The notes under the pieces were generated by a model. It saw only the letters and a program-made list of their open reading frames with translations. It did not search any database and had not been told where the DNA came from. A stretch of DNA of 64,000 nucleotides, taken from the NCBI GenBank assembly GCA_001910725.1, contig MJGA01000012.1, forward strand, positions 744,001 to 808,000, given 5' to 3'. The position numbers were made by a program, and so were the translations under genes. This document shows, in pieces, positions 31,204-44,321 of this stretch (the first letter of the stretch is position 1; each line of letters begins with the position of its first letter). This stretch comes from Phanerodontia chrysosporium. Its lineage: Eukaryota; Basidiomycota; Agaricomycetes; Polyporales; Phanerochaetaceae.

Positions 31204-34193
31204 CTACATCGAACCCCAGTCAAACATGACCACCGCAGCTTGCCCTGACGGCAGTTCAGGGGCACCAGCCTCTGCAGAAAAACCATTCGACCAGAACACT
31301 TGCTGCGCCAAAAATGCAGACCCTTCGTCCTGCTGCGCCGGGAGCACAGGCAAGAGGTCCGCGAAAATCGCCTGGAGTCGGCATCGCTCGGAGGCATCTG
31401 TCGTGCATGCGCGCCGGTCCCCCAGGCGGCGCCGAGTTGGGTGCGAATGCTGTCGGCAGGCCGTAGTTCGCATGCGCAGGCGCCGCAGGGTTCGCATAGG
31501 TGGCCGGTAGATCGAACGAACCATTCTGCAAGGGTTGCCCCGGCAACGTATACGCGGGGACGTCGTCCGTGGGCAGCACAGCCACTTGCATTACGGAGTG
31601 CCTGCTGGACTGGCCGTCATCTGTGTGCTGGGACGCTTCGACGGCTCCTATCAGATCCTGGAGCATGTCCCAGAAGCGGCCCGCGGCGTCCCAGCTGCGC
31701 GAGTCAGCAGCAGCCTGGGGAAAGCATGCATGATACGTACTGGAGTTCGAGCGACTTGAGCACACGCAGGGCCCGACGGACGTGTTCCAGCTCAGCCTCA
31801 GCGTCCGTCGGCGCGCCCTGCCAGACGTGGAGCAGCAGAATCAGCGCCGCCGTGAAGAGTGATCCTTGCTAAAGTTCGGTCAGCATCGGCATGCCATATC
31901 AGCCGAAGGCGCGCCGTACGAGATGGTACTGGCAGACGAGCCCTGGTCCCGCCAGGGCGAAGTAGCGTTCGAGCACTTGTATGACTGCACGCGCCGCATT
32001 TGTGCAGATAGCCAGCGAAGGGAACGGCACGGGCACAGCGCGCGGGATCGTGATGAACGGTCTGTGAATGAAGATGCGGAGCATGTGATATGACGCGTGC
32101 AGAGATGCGGCCTGCGCAGCGAAGGGAAGATCTTCCCTCTGTGGATTGTATTTGACTGTGGGCTATGTCAGCAGACGAAAGCTTCTGTCTGAGGATACTG
32201 GTGTGCTTACGGTACGTTGGCAAGGAGTCACTCCAGTTGTTCAACTCCGAGTCAAGACCAGCAACGATCTGCCGCGCACGCTCTGGGTCCTTGAGGTAAT
32301 CTGACCCCCGTAGAGAGTACTGCAGGCAATTGAGCGGTATGCAAAAGGCATCAGCTAACCGTCACACGCACGAGATCACGCATTGCGTGTGCTTGAATGT
32401 CCGTCAATGTCAGATAGTAGACAAAATGCCCCGCAGCAGAAGGCTTCCCGGACGGCTGCTTGAAAGCCAAATTAGGATCTTTGGGCTGCCAACACTCGTC
32501 GTCACAGTCAATGGGATAGTCTACGTCAAAGCTGAAAGCAAGCGTGAGCAAACGGCTAGCAAGGTAGAGCATTGCCACTCACTCCTCAGCTTGGATACCA
32601 CATGACCTCCCGAGAATGCTGCACATCCCTCGGTCCAATGCAACCAAGGACCTGACAGGCGTGAGTATCGTGGAGTGCGATGTTGAAGAGTTTTACACAC
32701 CAAAAAGCGCGTTTCCGTAGCTCGTCCTCGACCGTTGGCACTGCACCGTATGTCATACGCCGATGCGCGCCCAGATCCTGCGCAAGCCGGAGCCCATGGC
32801 CAATGATCGCGTAGTTCGTGTGTGGCAGTGCTAGCGTCCCAACATACGCCGCGGCCAGCTAGGCAGAACGTTACCCACCCGCTCGAGGAGGAGATGCAGC
32901 AGGGTTAGCTCACCGCGGCTACTTGCAAGTCGTACAGCGTCGTCGCTGCGAAGGGTATGAGCTTGCGCCGCACGCGGACCGCGTCGAACCATTGCCAGCC
33001 GGCGAGCTGCCAGTTGCGCGCGCCGGGCGGGAGCGAGGCAGGATGGCGAGAAAAGCGCGAGCCAAGAGCGCATACAAGCAGCAGCACGGCCCCGAAGCCT
33101 TCGTCGACGAGGTGCAGCCCGATGCGACGCTCTGGTAAAATGTTGGCTTGTGGAGCATGGGGAAGTCGACGTGCGTGTTGGAGAAGTAGCTGTCTAGGAG
33201 GATGTGCATCAGCGCGGGGTCTGGGAAGTCGGTGTACGGCGGCTCTGGCGGAATGGTGTCCTGCACAAGTCAACGTGAGGTGAGTTTGTGGAAAAGAGGA
33301 GAGCCTTACTGCGATATGGAACCAGAACTCTGGGCGCCTGCGGGAAAGACCGCAGCGACGTCCTGGGAATTTGTTTCGTTGCCTTCAGTAAAGTGGTGCT
33401 TCATTCTCATTCTCATCGCAGCCTTGATGAGAGGGTAATGGCTAGACCGACCCAGAAATCGCGTGTGGTGCCTGTCGTTGAGACTCATGCACTTGAAGCC
33501 TTCTAGAAAGCCATCCCCGTCTGGATCTTCTGCCTTGACTGCAGGATACTGTAGTACAGGGGGAGTGATGAGCGGGAGTGGCCCCTCCTTTCTAGTCCGT
33601 CTTGCTTCGTAGCTAGCCAGTCTTGCTTCATTGGTAGCCAGCTTTGCTTCCAACTTGAACGCACTTAGCCGTCTGGTGGACAAAGCACGGTGCACCACAG
33701 CGTACCTCCTGTACCCGGAAGCGCAGCCTCGTGACCTCCGATTCTAAAGCTCTCACGTATCTCCTTCATCCTCAGACACGCATTCTGCACAGAGTCAAAG
33801 CCACTTACTCCTCGTCAACAGCACGATTCTAGTGTCCTGGTTAGCGAGAGAACCAGGGCCGGTGCATCATGTCCCCACCTTGCGTGGCTTGCTCGGTGAA
33901 TAGATGCATTGCTCTCGAGATAGAACGCAGTTCGAGCACGGCTGCCTTTCGTTCTCTGACCCATCACCTGTTTCAGCATCAATCGAGACGTGACGGAAGC
34001 ACGCGTAGATGTACGCATGACTTACATCGCACTACCAACAGTTATGAGCCCCATTCATGACAGTGTCGCTGCAAGACAGGTCTGAGGACGCACCCTTCTT
34101 CCTCCTGCAACAATCGCACGCTCGTATACGCTTCTTCTTCTTCTCTGGATGCCCTGATTGGGACCCAGAAGTGTGTTCCTCGACGTCGCTCAT
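31204..34193 (-). CDS. Zn2Cys6 transcription factor, array copy 2 (likely pseudogene)
   Basis: It starts MSDVEEHTSGSQSGH. The zinc cluster has an extra cysteine, ACDCCRRKK, then the micro-exon at 34026-34031 and a complete second half (CDGSENERQPCSNC). Typical regulatory-domain blocks follow: EGFKCMSLND, PPYTDFPDPALM, LHLVDEGFGAVLLLVCALG and LGRSCGIQAEE. Three frame breaks are visible: one base missing near 33344 before RRRPEFWFHIA, one missing near 33119 before LHLVDEG, and one between about 31400 and 31450 before the C-terminal AIFADLLP motif. I take the stop at 31204 because that frame carries the motif; the alternative frame stops at 31256. With three lesions this is the best pseudogene candidate among the long copies. 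Confidence 0.72.
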
Positions 34194-34500
34194 GATGAGA
34201 AACGCTGTGAAACCGCGTCAGCCGCCGAAGCCTGTGCCATCACCGCACGACGAGGTAGCGCCGCACATCGCCTTCCGCACCGATCACCACGAGGACGAAG
34301 GCGGTGTCGCCCGCAGAAATGAGACAAGGAAAAGTTACGGGAAGGCCTTGATTGATCTTATTACAAGTCCTACTTTTTACTCGCATTGCGGTGATTGCAT
34401 CAGGACGCCACGAAGCCAGAATAACATGGAACCAGACAAGAATACTCTCGACATCAGACTGATAATTGTCATACACAAGCTGGATGTGGGATGAATAAGG
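34194..34500. other. spacer between array copies 2 and 3
   Basis: This is the shortest spacer of the array, about 0.3 kb. No element stands out. Confidence 0.4.
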
Positions 34501-37500
34501 TCAGAAGCTCGCAGTATCTGGGCTCCATTGTGTCTGGGGTATATGCCAGTGTCCTGCAGGATATGCGTACGGCAATGGAGGCCGTGAGGTACCTGCAGAC
34601 ATCGCATCGTCACCGCTGATAAGCGCAGCTCCTCGGAGATTCCAGTGACTTGTATTCGAAGCACCGAGCTGAGAGCCTTGCAGCAGCGCCGGAAATAGGT
34701 CCGCGAACAGTTCAAACTCGTTATCACTTGGCGGGACAGACGATGTCGTATCCGAGGGCAGCAATGTGGTGAGGGAGAGTGCAGGTCCGAAATCGCGGGC
34801 TTGGTCAACACCTGAGAAAGAGGTTGATGCTGTAGACTCGAAGTAGGCAGAAGGCTTTCCAGGCGTGCTGGGTATGTCGGCCTCAGAGTTCGCTGCCACA
34901 GAGCCCTCGCCCTTTAGCTGCGCCTCGACAGTATCCAGAAGATCATGGAGCATATCCCAGAGGCGGCCAGCAGCGTCGCGACTACGGGCGTGAGCACCGA
35001 GATTGCAGGAACCCATGGAAGAAATGACGTACTAGACCTCGAGAGACTTGAACACACGCAGTGCCTGGCGTACGTGCTCGAGCTCTCCTTCGACATCGAT
35101 GGCCACGCCCCGCCAGACGTGCAGTAGTAGAACGAGCGCTGCCGCAAAGAGCGACCCCTGCGTGGGCCTAGATCAGTGTTGGTCACGACTGAGTTGGGGA
35201 GCAACAGTACCAGATGGAATTGATACACCATGACGGGTCCTGCCAAGAAAAAGTACCGATCGAGCGTTTGGATGCAGGCCCGCGCCGCGTTCGTGCATAT
35301 AGTGAAAGATGGAAAGGGAAGACAATCCGCACGCGGCGTTGTGATGAAGGGCCGGTGGATGAAGATACGCAGCATATGGTACGCCGCATGCAGAGAGGCG
35401 GCCTGTGCAGCGAAGGGAGTATCCTCCCTGTGTGGATCATACCTCACTGCGTGTTCGAGCAATTAGCGAATAGCTATGTCACAAATCAAAGATGACGCTT
35501 TACACTCCTGTGGCAGGGAGCCTGCCCAGTTGTTCAACCGGGAATCCAACTCTGCGACGGTCCGCTGTGCCCGCTCGGGATCCTTAAAGTCAACGGCGCC
35601 CCGCACAGAATACTAGGAGTCAAGTCAGGGTCTTTGGTTTGCATACAGCCACAGGGGAACGTACGATAGTGCGCAACGCGTGTGCCTGTATATCTGTGAG
35701 CTTCAGATACCAGTTGAAATGTGCCACAGAAGACGGCATTCCGAGCGGCTGCCTGAATGCCGTTTGCGGACAATCTGTCACCCAGTAACCGTCGTCACAC
35801 TCGATAGGGAAGTCGGCATCGAAGCTTGAAACCACAGTAAGCACGACGCCAATCGGAGAATACGCTGATACCTACTCCTCGGGCTGAATGCTGTACGACC
35901 GACCAGAATATTGCACATTGACCTGTCCATCGCAATAAGACACCTGCCGGTACATCAATGTCTGGACAAGCCGAGAATCCATCGTCTTACGCACCAGAAT
36001 GCGCGTTTGCGCAGTTCGTCCTCCACGGTCGGCACGGCACCGTAAGTCATACGCCGGTGTGCCCCCATATCCTGCGCAAGCCGCAAACCATGCCCGACGA
36101 TAGAGTAATTCGTATGCGGGAGCGACAGCGTGGCCGCATACGCCGCAGCAAGCTGTGCCGCGTGTGAGTACACGCTCGCTGGAGCAGTTGACCAGAAACA
36201 GCGCCTCACCGCAGAGACCTGCAGGTCGTACAAGGTTGGGGAGGTAAACGGCATGAGTTTGCGGCGCGCTCGAACCTCATCGAACCAGTGCCAGCCGGCC
36301 AGCTGCCAGGTCTGCGCGCCGTGGGGCAGTGTAGCGGGGTTGTGCGAGAGACGCGAGCCCAGAGCGCAAACGAGCAGGACCACGGCACCAAACCTTCGTC
36401 GACAAGGTGTAGGCCCGAGGTAATGCTCTGCAGGAACGTGGGTTGGTGCAGGAGCGGGAAGTCGACGTGTATGCTGCTGAAATAACTGTCAAGAAGGGTT
36501 TGAAGCAAGACAGGATCCGGGAAATTCGTGTAGGGTAGTTCTGGCGGTATGAAGTCCTGAGTGGGTCATTGCATGGCCTACAGTCAATGTGGTAGCGCGA
36601 CGTACTGAGAGGTGAAACCAGAACTGAGGACGTCTGGGGTGGTCTTCTGGCTCATTGGGTCCTTCTATCTCATTGGAGGTACGACGGCGCCTGATCTTCA
36701 TCTTCATCGCAGCTTGGATGAGGGGGAAATGGCTGGATCGACCCAGAAAACGAGTGCGATTCGAGTCGATGATACTCAGGCACCTGAATCCCTCCAGACA
36801 ACCATTTTCATCCAATTCCTCTTGCTGAACCGATACATCGAGTGCTGGAGAGGAAGCACAAGAAAGCGTAAGCTGCTGCGTTTCGGCGGGCGATGGTCCA
36901 TTGACGACGGCGGTGGGCGTTTCCTGGACGTTCTGCTGCCCTTGTAGCTGAGGGTCGCGTAGATCGGTTACAAGTACATTAGGAGCTTCTATGGGCTCCA
37001 AACGCACCTCTTGAACCAGAAGTCGCAACCTGGCAACCTCCGCCTCTAGGGCTCGCACGTAACTTCTCACATCGTCAGCAATAGTATGCAACAAATAGCA
37101 GACAATCGAAAGGCTGGTACGCACTTGGCATCTATAATACGATCCTGCCTCGAGATTAGATTCGAGGCTAGTCCTATGACGAGCCTACTTACCTTCCGCG
37201 CCTGCCAGGACGTCATGGAATACGTGCACTTTTCCTTAGACGTGGTACAGTTCGAGCAAAGCGTTCTTGCGTCCTGAGCTCCGTCACCTAGCACGGTGCG
37301 ATGAACTGAGTTAGTGGCATTGAAGTATCCACTATTGCACCTACATCGTGCTGCCAGCGAAAATCAGTGAGCGCGGCGGCTTCGGTAGAAAGTCCGTGAC
37401 ACACCTTTCTTTCTCCTGCACTGATCACATGCTCGCGGACGCTTCCTTCTTGGCGTAGTAATTCCTTGCTCTTGGTGCTGCTCGAAACCGTCTGCTTTAG

Positions 37501-37504
37501 TCAT
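34501..37504 (-). CDS. Zn2Cys6 transcription factor, array copy 3 (two frame lesions)
   Basis: The start MTKADGFEQHQEQG leads into KRPRACDQCRRKK; the micro-exon at 37345-37350 reads CACGAT, giving Ala-Arg instead of Val-Arg, and the second half is CDGAQDARTLCSNC. The linker coil (YVRALEAEVARLRLLVQ) and the regulatory domain with PLLHQPTFLQSITSGLHLVDEG and GHGLRLAQDMGAHRRMTYG are clear. One base is missing near 36391 (before FGAVVLLVCALG) and another near 35912, within the block that should read LGRSYSIQPEE. The C-terminus (FELFADLFPALL) is open to the stop at 34501. Confidence 0.8.
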
Positions 37505-37875
37505 GGTGACAAGATGCAAGGTGAAATCGTGTTGGTCAGTCTAAATTGACGGAAAGATATTGAATTTGTCCAGACGTGGCTGCCACTGACAGGGACAGTT
37601 AGCCGCCGTCAGCCGCCGTAGCCCCGTCTAGCTCAGTCTTGTCTCATCCCTGAGGCTGACCCGATGCAGACTCCGTCCCTAACAGGATATCAGACGTAGT
37701 AAAACTCTAAATCATAGGCGAGCAACGTACGGACAGTGTGGCCAACAGCGTGTCAACTCCAAATGCACGACAGGGAGATATATCTCGTGCACGCATGACA
37801 TACAAAACGTACATAGCGACTCCGCTCCGAAACGGCAACCGACCAGCACAGCATTGCCATCCTACCTGTGGCTAT
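37505..37875. other. spacer between array copies 3 and 4
   Basis: About 0.37 kb without coding signal. It shows a short direct repeat of AGCCGCCGT near 37600 but no clear regulatory palindrome. Confidence 0.4.
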
Positions 37876-40779
37876 CTACACCCCGCTCCGGGGATCCATA
37901 CCCAACCAAGCTGGAGGGGCCAGCCCATATGTTTGCGGCAGCTCAACTCCTGGACCAGGGGACGCTGCATTCGATAGAAAATTCTCGTGCGGCTCTTGTA
38001 TTGCCAGCGAAGGTAGCAGTTCTTCGAACATCGCCTCGAAGGCTGGGTCGGGTGGCATTTCCCCAAGCGCGAAGGTTCCCAGCCAGCCTTCCAGAGCCAA
38101 TGGGTCAAAGTGGATTGCCGAGTTCGCCTGCGTGGTTTGATGAGGAACTCCGGCGGCAGCGGCCTGCACAGTGATGGTCTGCACAGAGGTCGAGGGAGCC
38201 GGAAAGCTGCTAGTGATGTTGTTGCGAGCCTGACGCTGTCCAGCCTGGACTGCAGCCGTCAAGTCGGAAAGGATGTCCCAGAAGCGCCCCGCTGCATCCC
38301 AACTGGAGAGAGCCTGAGAAGTGCGGCCGACGATGCAACACACTACTTACTATGTTTCCAGCGACTTGAGCACACAGAGGGTCGTCTTGAGGTGCGCGAT
38401 GTCCCGCACGGGATCTGTGGAGGCGTTCTGCCAGACATTTAACAAGAGGATGATCGCTGAGGAAAAGAGTGCGCCCTGTGAAGGATATCAGCGAACAGCA
38501 CATGACAGAGAATGTCATTTACTGCCGTACCAAATGATAATGATAAATGTGAACGGGTCCGGCCAGCACGAAGTACCGTTCAAGCACGTGGATACATGCC
38601 CGTGCCGCGTTCGTACAGATCTCACGCGAAGGGAATGGCGCAGGTATGGTGCGCGGGCACATCATGAACGGTCGGTGAACGAAGGTGCGTAAGGTGAGAT
38701 ACGCGGCATGAAGCGAAGCGGCTTGCGCGGCGAAGGGAATATCCACCCTGTTTACGTCGTATTTCACTGAGAACTCCATGAGCTCAAGAAAAATCAGATG
38801 TGTTGATACACTCACGATGAGGAGGAAGCGAGTCCACCCAGGCATTTAGCTCAGAGTCCAAGTCTGCGACAACTTGCTGTGCGCGCTCCGGGTCCCGGAG
38901 ATCAACCGCTCCTTGCAGAGAATACTATCACAGTCTAAGTTGCTTATGTAGGAGGTTGAGGTCCGAGGAACGTACGATAGTGCGCAATGCATGCGCCTGT
39001 ATGTGCGATAGCTTGAGATACCAGTTGAAATGTGAGATGAAAGAGGGCTTTCCAGATGGCTGCAGGAACGCCGTCTCGGGATTGCCCGTGACCCAATATT
39101 CGTCGTCACATTCAACAAGGTAGTCGAGATCGAAGCTACCGACGAGAATGAGACCGACACATAGATATTGGAAGTTAGAGGTGCTTACTCTTCTTGCTGG
39201 ATGCTACATGGTCGGCCGAGGATGGTACACATAGCCCTGTCGAGCATGATTAGACACCTATAGGATTGCAGAGTCAGTTTACCAACGCACCGCAACGACA
39301 TTGCACCCACCAAAATGCACGCTTTCGCAGCTCACCCTCGACGGTTGGCGTGTCACCATACGTGATACGCCGGTGGAGCCCAAGATCCTGTGCAAGCCTT
39401 AGACCGTGGGCAACCACGGCATAGTTTGTATGCGGCAGTGCAAGAGTCCCGGCGTACGCAGCTGCGAGCTATAACTCATCAAGAGAAGCTACTTATCGCG
39501 GAAACTCAGTGAAACATACTGCAGAGACCTGCACGTCATACAGGGTTGTTGTCGCAAGTGGAACAAGCTTGCGCCTTTCACGAACAAGATTGAACCATTG
39601 CCACCCCGCCAATTGCCAAGACCCGGCTCCTGGCGGGAGCGCTGCGGGGTTGTGCGAGAACCGTGCGCCCAAAGCGCACACCAGGAGTACGACCGCACCG
39701 AAGCCTTCGTCAGTTAGGTGTAGTCCCGAGGCGATGCCTTGCAGGAAGGTCTGGCGATGTAGCAAAGGGAAATCGACATGAACTTGGAGGAAATAGCTTT
39801 CCAGATATTCATGCATGAGCGTAGGTTCCGGGAAATCGGTATACGGGGGGCTGGGGGTATATAATCCTGGGGTGCCTATACATCAATACTAGCATCGCTC
39901 GGAAAGACACGAGTACCTACCGCGATGTGGAACCAGAATTGTGAGCGGCGTTGAGAAAATACCATGTCGTCATCGTTCAGGCCGGGGAATGGGCCACCGC
40001 TTCTCTTGACCAGCTCGTGCTTCATCCTAATGGCAGCCTTGAGAAGGGGAAAATGACTTGACCGGCCCAGAAAGCGGACCTGGTGCTTGTCTTCAAGGCT
40101 GATGTATTTGAAGCCTTCCAAAAACCCGTCGCCGTCGCCGTCCGGCTTGACCAGAGTGTCTTGGGCAGGCGGAGAGGCGCGAGATACCGAGGACGGTGTA
40201 CCGGATCGTGTTGTAGGCTTTTGCCCTCATCGAGTTTCTTCTGTAGCTACGGGCCTTTATTAAAATTCTCCTGACATTATATCCCCTGAGGACTCACCTT
40301 GAGCACAGTCTCCCGTAGGCGAGTGACCTCCGCTTCCAAAGCCCTCACATAACTTCTGCACGCTCAGTGCTATTCCATTGACCAGGAGGCCTATACACTC
40401 ACTCCTCGTCTATGTAGCGCATCTGATATTGACATGAGAGATAGTCTGAGTGCCCACCGAATCGGCTTACCTTGCGCACTCTCTCGGTCTGTGTGTATGT
40501 ACAGGGCTCCCTGGTTGCCGTACAATTCGAGCATACCTTCCCGTCGGTTTCTGAGCCATCACCTGGAGCTTGATACTGAGCGACAACGACACAGGGTGTA
40601 ACCTATGTGGATCATACTGACATCGCACTGTCCGTGAACTTATCCCTCAGCGCGAGCAACATGCAGACGGGACGGTACATACCTTTCCTCTTCCTACACT
40701 GGTCGCACGCCCGCACTCGCTTCTTTCTCGGCGAGTGGTCTTGCCCCTGCTCATGTTCGTTCCCGTCCCGGTCGCTCAT
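37876..40779 (-). CDS. Zn2Cys6 transcription factor, array copy 4 (one frame lesion)
   Basis: The N-terminus MSDRDGNEHEQGQDHS precedes KKRVRACDQCRKRK; the micro-exon is at 40622-40627 and the second cluster half is CDGSETDGKVCSNC. The regulatory domain is complete: EGFKYISLED, VDFPLLHRQTFLQ, GFGAVVLLVCALGARFS, LGRPCSIQQEE and VECDDEYW. A C-run at 39845-39850 (G on the plus strand) holds six bases where seven are needed to link DYIPPAP to YTDFPEP, so the frame breaks at the start of that exon. The C-terminus carries FEAMFEELLPSL. A homopolymer of this length is a typical site of sequencing error, so function is not excluded. Confidence 0.82.
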
Positions 40780-41349
40780 CTGGCGTGTATGGTTAAAAGC
40801 AAGGTAGTAGACGCGGCGGCGGTCGATCCGAGACCAATTCGATCCGCAGTGAGTTGAGAGGTCGTAAGTCGAAACACGGACTATGGCATACGTGGCCCAT
40901 GAAGCACTGCCGAAGTGGTAGGTGTCGTCGGAGGGATAGCCTGAGCCTCCGTGCCGGAGCAATGACGAATGCTCGGACACGCTGGAGCGGAAGTACGCAT
41001 TTTTTCATCCATCCTCCGCAGTCCGCAGACAACGCGTAAAGAACGTCCACAGATCATAGCAAGTAGCCTCAATGGTAGGAGTGATGAGAAAATGAATGAA
41101 TGAATGAAGGAGCAAACATTGGCGAAGGGTTCGGGACGAAACCCGGGTCTGGGGTTAGGTGTTACTCCGGAGAGCACTCGCGACACAAGAGCCTACGACG
41201 CCTTCGGCCCGTGTGCATACCTGCACAGGCATGTCTACACAGGGTATCTATACTATGACTAGCCAAGGATCTTGTAATGTAAGTACAACAAACGGGAGTG
41301 GTGGTAGTAAGTATCCCTCCTGACTTCCTTCTCGTCTCTCGGTGACATT
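40780..41349. other. spacer between array copies 4 and 5
   Basis: No coding exon is seen. It contains the GGGTT/AACCC inverted repeat at 41127-41144 and a GGGGTTAGG element at 41151-41159. Confidence 0.45.
41127..41144. promoter_or_regulatory. GGGTT-N8-AACCC inverted repeat upstream of copy 4
   Basis: This inverted pair lies about 350 bp upstream of the copy 4 start and includes a CGG triplet, the usual half-site of Zn2Cys6 proteins. It is comparable to repeats upstream of copies 5-7. An operator role is inference. Confidence 0.35.
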
Positions 41350-44321
41350 TCATGACGCGCCGAACGAGGGACCTGCACCCCACTGAGACGGATATCCTGC
41401 ACCGTACATCTGCGATGCACTTGCATTCACATCTGCTTCTACGCCAAATATAGGAACGACAGAGAATCCCTGCTGCTCCAAGCCCGCATACGGGTCATGG
41501 TACTGCAGCGCTTCAGGGAACAGGTCCGCGAACATTGCTTCGAGATTGGAATCCACGGGCGGCGGTGACGGCGAAGGCGCACTAGATTCCCAAGAAGGCG
41601 TCGAACTGAGGGTGAGAGTACCGACGCATCCGTCGGGGGCATCATCAGCCAGCAGCGGGAGGTTCACAGGCGCGTTGCCCTGGGATCCGGTGTACATGGC
41701 ATGGCGATTCTGCCTGCCTGCGGGCAATGCCTGATATTCTGCCGTGCGATTCGCCATTTTGCGCAGGCCGGATTCGATGGCAGTCAGGAGATCATGAGTG
41801 ACATCCCAAAAGCGTCCAGCGGCGTCCCAGCTGCAATTTGCGTGAGCTACGCTGAAGGCCCAAGAAAATGATATCGACGTACTTCAGCTCAAGCGACTTG
41901 AATATGCGTAGCACCTTCCTGACGTACTCGAGCTCTTTGGCAGCATCGCTGCCCGAGCCTGCGCGCATTTCACGCCATACATGCAGGAGCAGGATAGTCG
42001 CTGCGACCCAGAGCGTGCCCTTCGGAGCGACGCAGCTGTCAGCTACCAGCTGCACCATAAGCACAGACGACTTACCAAGTGGACCTGATAGATGAGCACA
42101 GGTCCGGCGAGTTCGAAGTATCTTTCGAGAGCCTGTATGCAGGATCGTGCGGCGTTCGTACAGATAGTCGACGACGGAAAGGGTACAGGCACAGTCGCAG
42201 GCATTGTGAGGAACGGCCTGTGAATGAATATCCGCAAGCTCAGCCACGAGGCGCGAAGTGATGCCGCCTGTGCTGCAAAAGGAACATCCTCCCTAAGTGG
42301 GTCATATTTCACTATTGAGCTCTGCAGTGAGTCAAGCAATAATAACTGAGAGGTCTGCATATTTACAGTGTGGAGGAAGCATGTCCGCCCATTGATTCAG
42401 CTCTGAGTCTAGATCTGCAACGACTTGGCGTGCAAGCTCTGGATCCTGAAGATCTTTCATGCCTTGAGGTGAATACTACGGCTATATGAGCCTCGCGAGA
42501 ACATCCTAGCTGAAAGTAACCTACAATAGTGCGCAAGGCATGTGCATGAATGTGCATTAGCCTGATGTGCCAGCTGAAGTGCGACACGACCGACGGCTTT
42601 CCGTGTGGTTGTTTGAACGCTTTCTGGGGATCGTCCGTCTCCCAGTACTCGTCGTCGCACTCAACAGGAAGATCCACATCGACACTGGCAATCACGGTGA
42701 GCATAGGAGGATAAGGTACTTGCCGAAACTCACTCTTCGAGGTGAACGTTACATGGTCGCCCTAGAATAGCGCATATGCCACCATCCATGGTCACCAGAC
42801 ACCTGATTGAGGTCAGACCTATGCAATGATACCTGCTTGAGTCGGACGTACCAAAAGGCACGCTTCCTTAATTCTGATTCGACGGTGGGCTTCGAACTGT
42901 ACGTGACGCGCCTGTGTGCACCGAGGTCGTGGGCAAGCCGAAGTCCATGGCCGACGAGAGAGTACATCGCGACTGGTGTCCCCAGATTCGCGACATACAC
43001 TGAGGCAAGCTTCTCTCGGGATGAACATCACGTCATTTCATCACGGGGGCACGACTTACCATGCAGACCTGAACGTCATACAGTGTCGTTGCTCTGAGAG
43101 GTATGAGCTTGCGTCTCTCCCGAACCTGGTCGAACCACTGCCAGCCTGCAAGCTGCCAGCTCGACGCTCCGGGCGGAAGGGTCGCAGGGTTTTGTGAGAA
43201 ACGCGCACCAAGCGCGCAAACAAGCAGAACAATCGCGCCGAAGGCCTCGTCGGTGAGGTGTTGGCCCGATGCGACGGATCGCACGAAAGTCGGCCAGTGT
43301 AGGACAGGTAAGTTGACGTGTATGGTGCGAAAGTAACTTTCGAAAAGGGTATCCATGAAGGCAGGGTCCGGAAAGTCGATATAGGGTGGCTCAGGTGGTA
43401 TATAGTCCTGTTGTATGCATATGTCAATGAGGACGCGCCCTCAATCTCAGTACAGCGATACGCACAAAAACGTGCGCCCAGAACTGCATACGTCGCCTCG
43501 AGAAAACCATTGAGTCGGTCCTGGTACCAGGCTCCGGCTCCTCTTGTTCGGGGGCAAGCTCGTGTCTCATCCTAATAGCGGCCTTGATGAGAGGGAAATT
43601 GCTTGAACGACCCAAGAATTGGAGGTGTTGTCTTTCGTTCAGGTTCATGAACTTGAACCCTTCAAGGAAACTGCTGTCGTCGGCTTCCTCTTCTTTGATT
43701 ATGGTATCCGGAGCAGTGGGACTATCGCGCGACACTGAGTGTGCTCTGCTAGCTGCGGTGCGCAAACTAGGGGATCGCAGCTTCTCCTTCTCCGCTAGTT
43801 GAGCCTCTAGCTGAATGATGCAAAAGGTCTGTACGGCGTTGTGTGATAGTTCTAAAGGACGCACCTGCTTCACGCGAATTCGTAGCATCGACACCTCCGA
43901 CTCTAAGGCTTGGAGGTATCTTTCGCAGATCAGCAAGTTCTCCCACCCAGACGGACAGGGGTGCTCACCCTTCCTCCACTTGTCGCATCTACTCAAGCTT
44001 TCATGAGTACGAAACTGGAATGAAATCACCTGCACTCACTCTGCGTAACTCGTCCGCAGGCGTATACGTGCATTTGTCCTTCAATGCTACACATGTTGAG
44101 CATGGACTTCGCTGCTCTTCTGACCCGTCGCCTGCACACTTTCAATGGAATGCCCTTTGACTCGTCAGGCCAGACTTACATCGTACTGTCGACAATTTGT
44201 CAAGGTTATCCGCTACCATGGTGGTGTGGCAAGACGCACCTTTTCTCTTCCTGCATTGGTCGCACGCTCTGGACCGTCTCTTCTTCGGCACAAGTTGCTC
44301 ATGCTCATGCACGAAGTTCAT
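41350..44321 (-). CDS. Zn2Cys6 transcription factor, array copy 5 (intact)
   Basis: Fourteen exons close in frame: 44240-44321, 44180-44185, 44040-44131, 43969-43988, 43865-43919, 43466-43810, 43060-43407, 42852-43009, 42734-42802, 42525-42684, 42367-42475, 42076-42311, 41883-42019 and 41350-41830, total 2298 nt, 765 aa. Two exons are tiny (6 and 20 nt). Residues 20-48 form the Zn2Cys6 cluster (ACDQCRKRKVRCDGS...CSTC......C), followed by a short coiled linker (YLQALESEVSMLRIRVKQ). The fungal-specific transcription factor domain spans about residues 200-500, with LPVLHWPTF, VLLVCALGARFS, LRLAHDLGAHRR and LGRPCNVHLEE. The end holds LEAMFADLF, a likely activation segment. It should act in the nucleus as a DNA-binding regulator; targets are unknown. 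This is the reference copy for the array. Confidence 0.93.
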
